This document shows, in pieces, positions 57,329 to 64,000 of a DNA stretch of 64,000 nt (within the stretch, counting starts at the first letter, position 1; each line of letters starts with the position of its first letter). Below the pieces are notes generated by a model. The model had not been told where the DNA came from. It searched no databases and was given only the letters and a program-made list of their open reading frames with translations. The position numbers and the translations under genes are program-made. This DNA comes from Silene conica (taxonomy: Eukaryota > Streptophyta > Magnoliopsida > Caryophyllales > Caryophyllaceae): positions 26,699,079-26,763,078 of the forward strand of contig CM055313.2 in NCBI GenBank assembly GCA_029255685.2, given 5' to 3'.

Positions 57329-57530
57329 CACAAATTCTCAATGAAGACGGGCACTATCTGTCACAAGCTAAAGAGTAAAGACGCATAGTGTCTCTCTCAC
57401 ATAATGCAAGTTGCATTATCCATATGATGCTCCACTTCGTCCCACTTGCATGTCTAATTCATTTTTGTGTGAGTAAAGTATCCGTCTTCAGTTTGTGACA
57501 AATATTACCCGTCACAAGCAAGACTCTTTG
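57329..57530. mobile_element. Mutator-type MITE, copy 2 (202 bp)
   Basis: Starts CACAAATTCTCAATGAAGAC, ends GTCACAAGCAAGACTCTTTG, and is flanked by a perfect 9-bp duplication ATATTAAAT (57320-57328 and 57531-57539). Same family as 54014-54216. Confidence 0.87.
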
Positions 57531-57559
57531 ATATTAAATACAATAAGGAGTTTGATTGA

Positions 57560-57860
57560 TTAATGAACTTAATTTGCCTAGGAACTTCAATTTCATAGGA
57601 ATTAAGTTCCAGCATCCAATTCGGGTGAATTCGACAAAGGTGTTTGGTTGCCCATGTAGGAATTAAATTCCATGGGAATTTCCAATGACCAAAGGAGGGG
57701 TAGGTAAGCCAATTCCTACATCATGTAGGCATTGGAAGTTTCTAGGAACTTCTTATTCCTCCATTTTCCACAAAATATGTCAACCAAACAAGACATATTT
57801 TTGTAAATCATGTGATTTTGCAATTCATGTGTTTTTAAGGTGTCAACCAAAGTCGTTTTT
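57560..57860. mobile_element. Possible MITE with CCAAACA-type ends
   Basis: GTGTTTGGTTG near 57631 and CAACCAAACA near 57781 are inverted, with AGGAATTAA/GGAACTT-type self-similar words between. This resembles small inverted-repeat elements, but ends and target duplication are unclear. Confidence 0.35.
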
Positions 57861-58091
57861 AGGACGGATTCGTTTTAAGTTAAAATATATTCCATAATAT
57901 CTAAGTAATTTGTTTTTAGCTTATTTCTATAAATAAAATATTATTTTACTCGTTTTAAAATTGATGAAAATTTGTGCTATAAATATGGCTCCATTTTTCG
58001 CAACTGAGAATAGAAACCCTTTAACCGTAATTACGATTTATTATATTTCCATGTCATATTGTCAGGTAATATATGGAATATTAAGTCATGA

Positions 58092-59400
58092 CGTTGTAAA
58101 TACACAATGATAAGACTTTTATTCAATCAAAGTAACAATAATACACGCTGATAATGCCAATGTCAGATTCTTTCTGAACGGCTACATTACGGGCCGTTTT
58201 TGCGCAAACTAACTATGGGGCAAATAACTCAAACAATAATCCGAATACGATAAGGGAAGTGAGAATATGAGAATGGTGGTCGTATTTCATTATTTGGTGT
58301 TCGGAGTATGGAGAACGGACATGACGAAGGTAGCTCGTGAAAGCAAGTATTATGCAAGCAACGAGACAACGACATGTTCTAAAATTCAAAAAAAAAATCG
58401 GAATTGATGACGTGGACCCATTTTTGGTAAATAGTTTGAAATGACCCCCATTCTGGTAATTAGTTTGGTCTCCGACTTCATTTTGACAAAAACTTTCTTT
58501 TTATCGCCATGCAAGTACAAAAGTTGGGAGAGGCTACTTAATGCGTGGTATGTATAATACCGGGGCGGAGTCATGATTTAAAGTTAGTTTTGGCGAAAAT
58601 TTCACCAAAGAGGATATTCAAGGAGGCATTTGATAAAATTTCGAAATTTTCCAACGCCGGTGGGACAAGTGCCCTTGCTAGCCCCTCTCGATTCACCATT
58701 GGTATAATATTAATAATCACGTGCCTATCATCATATATTCATAACTGAGTTGATCAATCATTTAAAGGATTTACGTGACTCACTAACTCTAAATAATTTG
58801 AAACCAACCCCAAAATACCAATTGATTTTCAAATTACTCATGTAGGTTTGTTTATCAAATATCGACATACTCTCGTATGTCGTACAAGTTCCGAAAATGA
58901 GTTGTCCTTCCCCTCGTCCTCTCGTAATTGCTAAACGTGTGTCTTTTATGTGGCATTGATGCTCCGATCTCCTTGATATTTTTTCAGAAATATTGATCGT
59001 TCAGGCATAACACGACACGACACATTTTATCTTAGGAATTGATTCGCTGGATTTCATACACGACACGACACGCTTTATCTTAGGAATCGATTCGCTGGAT
59101 TTCATATATATTTGCTTAATTAACAATATATATATGGCCAATAAAAATGCCGTGTATATTATGGTAGTGTACAAGTGTACGACCTAGTACTCCCCATCGA
59201 TAATAATAATAACAATTAAATACACTACGAGGATTATAAATATTTAAATCACAAATTCTAAATGAAGACGTGCACTATTCGTCACAAGCTAAAGGCGGAT
59301 AGTGCGTTGTTCCTCTTACATAATGCAAGTTGTATTATCTATAAGATGCACCACTTTCTCCCACTCCGTCACAAGCAAGACTTTTTGATATTAAATACTA
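58092..59400. repeat. Segmental duplication, copy 2 (gene lost)
   Basis: Matches copy 1 at both sides, but 58150-58500, which should hold the peptide gene, is unrelated sequence with no cysteine-rich frame. The upstream TATA-like region near 58500 remains. Later it has a small local duplication (AACACGACACGACAC... near 59010 and 59057). Confidence 0.78.
59250..59387. mobile_element. Mutator-type MITE, copy 3 (138 bp, internally deleted)
   Basis: Same ends as copy 2 (CACAAATTCTAAATGAAG and CACAAGCAAGACTTTTTG), in the equivalent place of the duplication with ATTTAAAT/ATATTAAAT flanks. About 64 bp shorter inside. It was probably present before the duplication. Confidence 0.8.
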
Positions 59401-60109
59401 TTAGATAATAGAAAGGGGAGATTGCATAAACAGAATAGACGTTTTATTGATAGTTGTTCGTGTCTCGAACGATTACATTTTCACGATATTTATAGCACAC
59501 TCGTGATCTTAACCACATTAACTATTATAGGCTACATATATTAAATTATTCCTATATTATATTATTCCGATTACGGTATAATCTATATATCTATCTATAT
59601 CTATATAGAAGTATATAAGAAGAAACACTACACATAAATTGGACACGTGTCGCTCTCACATTAAAAAAAATTCCCGCCAAGTTCCCATGATGTAAAATCG
59701 ATTTTGGAAAGTCTTGGAAAAAATATTCTCGCTGATTAATGTATACAAAATAGGGAATATTTAAACTGTCCATGCAATATTTAATAAATTTACACACTTT
59801 CTTAAATTCCTATGCATATACGTGCAAAAATATGATCTATATAAATTTAGAAGTTTTTAGACTATAAAAATATTCTATATAAATCCGTGCAAAAATATTC
59901 TATATAAATATTATATAAAAATTATTCTATATATCTTTTAAATTTAGCCACTTCTTAGAAAAAATATTCAATGATATTCTTAAACCAAATATTGACTGAT
60001 TGTCAATCTTAAACCAAATAATTCCCAAATTATCTTTTCACTCAGAGATTTTTTAAGGAAAAATATGTCTCACATGCCCGTTCGAATGAGATCAGAGGGT
60101 TCATTTTTC
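59401..60109. other. AT-rich intergenic DNA
   Basis: No gene. The stretch from about 59600 (TCTATATAGAAGTATATAAG then GGACACGTGTCGCTCTC) vaguely resembles Helitron 5' ends, as at 31696, but no 3' end was found. Confidence 0.4.
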
Positions 60110-61274
60110 TGTTGGAGTAGTGTCCTCCACAATAGTGCGTCTACATAATAAATCTCGTACAAGGAATATGTCAGGGATTTATTTTACATATATGTCAGCT
60201 GGTCAACGTTAATCGGTAATGATTGGCTGACTAGAGTTTGACATTACTGTCGTGTGACGGCGGTGACCAGCTGATCCCTTTAGGTCACACCTATAGGATG
60301 ATGCCCAAATGAAAAAACTAATTATTTGTATTAGATACAATTAAATTAAATCCTTGTATTACAGGACTTTTAAATAAGTCATGTGAATATATATTTGATG
60401 ACAAGTTACGAACTTGGGCCAAGGGGATTTATTATTTAATTATTTGATAATTAATTAATAAATATAAATGAGATTTTATAATTAATAGTTAATTATATTA
60501 ATTTCTATGACATGTGTATATATTTGAGGCGAAGATAAATAGCTATTTAAACTTACAAGAGATTGTAAAATTAGCTAATAAGGGTTCATAAGTTATATTT
60601 TATACTGATAAATAGTCTAATAAGAACTTAATTGTTAAGTGGTTATTAATTGTTGATTTGTATTATTTAATTGTTAAATGATCAATTTAATAATTAATTA
60701 AGATAATTAAATATAAGACTTATAAGCATTTGTGGGACAAATGTCGGAACCAAAATGGTATAATGTCTTATTAAGCATATTTGTCAAAGTTTGGTGGTGT
60801 AAACACATGGCATGTTCCCATGAATTGTTTACATTTCAAACCGCTATATATACTCCTCATTGTACACATAAATCCTCTTAATTTTTAGAGAGAAAAATCC
60901 TCATAATAATAAATATATCATAATGTTATTAGTGTAATAATATTATCACATAATACAAGGTTTACTACTAAATTTACCTAGTTAGTAACTTAGTAGTTTT
61001 TGGGATAATCTTGGGTGTATCCTTAGGACCATCTATTTGGTGGTTAGTAGTCTTGGAGGATCTTTCTTATTCTATAGCTCAAGAACAACAATAAGGAAGG
61101 AGTCCTTGTGTTGTGCCCATTATCTTGCTTATACAATGTAAGGTTTTTATCTTAAGATGGTTTAATACCATCTTTTATATTTTTGTTTGCATGCATGTAG
61201 ATTTAGACCATTTTAGATTATATTGTAATTTTAAGATCACAATATGAGTATTAATATGGTCTAAATAACTAACA
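60110..61274 (+). repeat. 5' LTR of a Copia element (1165 bp)
   Basis: Opens TGTTGGAGTAGTGTCC and ends AACTAACA, followed after two bases by the tRNA primer site. A TATA-like TATATATA (60845-60852) lies in the middle and probably marks the promoter. The 3' LTR would be beyond the window, so the ends rest on TG...CA and the primer site. Confidence 0.83.
60845..60852 (+). promoter_or_regulatory. TATA box of the Copia LTR promoter
   Basis: TATATATA followed by CTCCTCATTGTACACA in the LTR interior. The likely RNA start is a few tens of bases downstream. Confidence 0.5.
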
Positions 61275-61276
61275 AG

Positions 61277-61288
61277 TGGTATCAGAGC
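61277..61288 (+). other. Primer-binding site of the Copia element
   Basis: TGGTATCAGAGC, complementary to initiator-Met tRNA, two bases after the LTR end. Confidence 0.9.
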
Positions 61289-63224
61289 ATTGTTACATAC
61301 ATGCATGTTGTCTTAAGACGATTTTAGTAATCTATGAGATAAATTTGTAAAATTGATATTATGTCATTAAAAATAGTTTTTATCACATAATATGGTCTTT
61401 CATGTATATTATATGGTCTTAGAATGATATGAGACGAAAATTTGATTTTTTGTTATTTTATTTATTTTTTATGACTTTAAATGGCATAAAATTATGTTAA
61501 AATGCATTAAAACTAAGTAAAAGTTAATTATTTTTGGTTGCATGTTAATTTTATGCATGTTTATTTAGAAATAACCACATGCATGTTCTATTTATGAGAA
61601 AAATAGAAATTTTAAGTTAATGTGATTAATTTATTTAGTTTAATGATTTTTATTTGATAAAAATGGGCAAATAGTGGTTATTTTGTAAATAATTATTGAT
61701 TTAATTTTTGGGCTCGGAATTTTTGAATTTTTAGCTCCTGGATATTTTTTCAAAATATATAAATTTTGATTTTAAAGTTATTTCAATTTTTATGGTTTGA
61801 TTTAGAATTAAATCGTAAAAATTGTCCGTTTTACCGATTAAATTAAAAAATCGTTTTAAATAAATTTCAAAACTAAAATTTTCGCTTACATGACATTTTT
61901 AGTGTAAGACCAGAATGTTCATGGTTTGAAATTTAATTTTCCATTAGTTTTTAAATTAAATGAAATTTTTATAAGATAATTGTGAATTATTGTATCTTTT
62001 TATCATGATTATGTTTTAATTCCCATATAATTTCAAGATAATTGTTGAGAATAATTATTTTGATAATAGACCAGATTATTAAGATGAGTAAGTCTTAAAA
62101 TTGTTTTAAGAATTAATTGAGAATTTTTATTGGTAAAAATTCCGTCATTACGAGCTCAAATGATCGTTGTTGGTTAGTTAGACGATTTGGCATGTCATTT
62201 TTACATAATCCATTTTTATTATTCATTTAGATGGATGTTTCTTAGCATTATAATTATGTAATTTTCCTAATATGGCCATAGGTAGAAATTGGTATTTCCC
62301 GTAATGTAAGGGAATATCGATTTGTTTTGTAATTAATTGCGATTTCGTATCGCCTAATTTGTAATTTACTAATAGTTTTATTTTACTTTTATTACAAATT
62401 GTATAATAGGTTATTACAATGTAATTTAATTAATAGTAGTTAGATGAAGCATCTAAAGATGGATTTTTCATGAAGACGGTGTTTTCGGAAAGGAGATCCG
62501 AAATCCTAAAGAAGGAGGGCAATTTGTGAAGACTCAAGGGACCAAGGAGTTGGTTTCCGATGTGTAATAATTTTAGTTAATTATATTAACTAGGTGGCCA
62601 TATTAGGACTTGCTAATTTACATTTATGCATTCATGCCAAATCGTCATCACTTCATATTTATTTATTTATTTTTCGTTGTTATCGATTCAATTGTCTACC
62701 ATTCACCATTTTTGTTCACTTAAAAGTGATAGACAATTAAATTGATAAGATCTCTCACTTTTAAAATTGAGATAAAGCCTTACCAAGTATTAGCACCTAT
62801 GAATCCCTTCTTCATTAGAAGTAGGCTCGGCTCACTGGGGTACTCTCCTTTTACGTTAGGGTAAGTAGGGTAATAAAAGTTATCACACGTTAAAATTGGT
62901 TGGACTCAACGGGATTAATGTGGGATGAATCGGCCTCACCGTGCCCATAGTTGATTCCGGGACTAAAATGATAAATTTTAAGAAAATTCATCAACCAAGA
63001 GTTCTATTCAGTAGAATCAGTCAAAATGTTGACTCACCAAATTTATATAAATATGGGATGAAACGGCCTCACCGTGCCCGTGTTTATATTATAAAGATGG
63101 GTCTTTGAATCATTTATATAATTCAGTGGGAGATCATTATATAAATGCTAACTTGTTAAAATTGTTTTACAAGTATTTTATGATAAATGATTTTCTTTCC
63201 ATTCCCGTTTTGTAGTAAATCACA
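61289..63224 (+). other. Long untranslated leader of the Copia element
   Basis: About 1.94 kb between primer site and gag without a significant frame. It contains two copies of a block with CGGCCTCACCGTGCCC (near 62931 and 63068), each preceded by TGGGATGAA. Such a leader may hold packaging or translation signals, but that is an inference. Confidence 0.75.
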
Positions 63225-64000
63225 ATGGCTTCTTCTAGTCAAACCACTACGATTTCTAAAGAATCATGGCTCCGCCAGTTCATGGACAAATATGTTTTAA
63301 ATGCTAATGGCAGTAATTTTAAAGATTGGGAAGAACAACTTCGATTAGCTGCTGCAGGTGATGGTAAATTACGCTACCTTGTCGATCCTTCTCCCCCTCT
63401 ACCAAGTACTAGGGCTACTCCTGATGTAAGGGACGCATATAATGATTATCAAAGACAATCCGCCGCCATTAAAATTGTTTTAATATTTGCGATGGAAGCG
63501 TCCCTACAAAGGCAATGTGTCCGCTTCAAAGATGCATACGAGGTATACTCGAGGCTCTCTACCATGTTTTCTCAAGCCCCGAGGATACTTCAATATGATG
63601 CTGCATTTCGCTTCTTTGAGGCTAATCTTAAGGAAGGGCAATCTGTTAGTGCCTATATACTCAAAATGATAGAGTATGTGGAAACTCTAGAAGGGCTGGG
63701 ATGCAAGATCCCCGAAGAGCTTATTGTGGACCGAGTGCTTCACTCTCTCTCTATGGTCAAAGGATTCACCCAATTTCGAGTAAATTATAATATGGCCAAC
63801 ATGAAGAAAAGTCTACATGAACTCCATTCTTTGCTTGTGCAAGCGGAGAAAGACATGGGGTTAAGTGGGAACACTAGGAAAGATGTCCTAGCTATTAATG
63901 TAAAGGGGAAGAAGAAGTTTAAAAGGAGTGGTGGTAAGAAACCCGTGCAGGTTGAAGGTAAAGAGAAGGCTATTGCGAATGGCCCTTCCAAACCAAAATC
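63225..64000 (+). CDS. gag: Copia gag (N-terminal part, runs off the window)
   Basis: An open frame from ATG 63225 to the window edge, 258 codons with no stop. This is the longest continuous retroelement gag here and appears undamaged. It has the Copia gag layout: an early GSNFKDWEEQLRL motif (F-x-x-W-x-x-x-L), a middle helical region with YDAAFRFFEANLKEGQSV, the word LHSLSMVKGFTQFRVNYNM, then LHELHSLLVQAEKDM and a basic region rich in KGKKKFKR. The CCHC zinc knuckle and protease would lie further on. Gag forms the virus-like particle that packages element RNA. With an intact LTR and primer site, this copy could be young and complete. Confidence 0.9.
   Translation, partial: MASSSQTTTISKESWLRQFMDKYVLNANGSNFKDWEEQLRLAAAGDGKLRYLVDPSPPLPSTRATPDVRDAYNDYQRQSAAIKIVLIFAMEASLQRQCVRFKDAYEVYSRLSTMFSQAPRILQYDAAFRFFEANLKEGQSVSAYILKMIEYVETLEGLGCKIPEELIVDRVLHSLSMVKGFTQFRVNYNMANMKKSLHELHSLLVQAEKDMGLSGNTRKDVLAINVKGKKKFKRSGGKKPVQVEGKEKAIANGPSKPK

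Larger units (their letters stand above)
56104..57545. repeat. Segmental duplication, copy 1 (with the knottin-like gene)
   Basis: Blocks shared with 58092-59400 in the same order and orientation: GTAAATACACAATGATA near 56108/58096; CCATGCAAGTACAAAAGTTG near 56619/58508; ATAAAATTTCGAAATTTTCC near 56741/58634; GTATGTCGTACAAGTTCCG near 57070/58876; and the MITE at 57329/59250 in the same site. Confidence 0.82.

Noticed and set aside
59590-59720. Second Helitron 5' end
   Set aside because: Only vague similarity (TCTATATAGAAG, then ACACGTGTCGC); no hairpin-CTAG end found downstream before the Copia LTR.

Overview
This window is repeat-rich nuclear DNA of a flowering plant. The evidence is spliceosomal introns in a plant-specific INDETERMINATE DOMAIN (IDD) zinc-finger gene, Ty3/gypsy and Ty1/copia LTR retrotransposons primed by initiator-Met tRNA, a Helitron, hAT, Stowaway and Mutator-type MITEs, a tRNA-derived SINE and a ~310-bp satellite. 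The mix of long TGTAAC...TTACA LTRs and the repeats suggests a eudicot, perhaps Caryophyllales, but I cannot fix the species.

Layout. (1) 1-18210 is a four-level nest. A ~312-bp satellite array (1-484 and 14863-18210) is split by a solo LTR (485-14862, target duplication AATGT). That LTR is split by a complete but non-coding gypsy-type element (693-12166, TATTT). Its internal region is split by another solo LTR (4175-6390, GGTAT). (2) 18211-22443 is AT-rich intergenic DNA. (3) 22444-26333 is the one confidently intact conserved host gene: three exons, 512 residues, an IDD transcription factor with a GC-AG first intron and a large second intron carrying tandem repeats and a hAT MITE. (4) 26552-41783 is intergenic: MITEs, a diverged satellite subfamily interrupted by a 3.5-kb non-autonomous Helitron (31696-35237), a 650-bp hAT MITE, a broken knottin-like gene and a 1.56-kb solo LTR (39733-41297). 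(5) 41784-55024 holds a truncated gypsy element with a long LTR, then two 5'-truncated Copia elements joined head to head near 51980. The left one, on the minus strand, has an envelope-like third ORF; the right one carries a SINE and a MITE. (6) 55025-60109 holds a small secreted cysteine-rich (knottin-like) gene and a segmental duplication of its surroundings. (7) 60110-64000 is the 5' part of another Copia element: LTR, primer site, long leader and an open gag frame running off the window.

How it works together. There is little pathway logic: two candidate host loci (IDD regulator, cysteine-rich peptide) sit in layered transposon debris. The most unusual signal is in the long gypsy LTRs. 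Three different LTRs (A 693-3639/9264-12166, B 485-14862, C 42759-45584) each carry a tandem array of potential stem-loops. Within an array the loop is nearly constant while the stem arms vary from unit to unit and stay complementary, including paired changes. A separate GC-rich palindromic minisatellite occurs in LTRs A and C, and a similar one in an unrelated solo LTR at 39733-41297. This looks like selected or conversion-maintained secondary structure, and I know of no description of it. All homology calls are by eye; no search or folding program was run.
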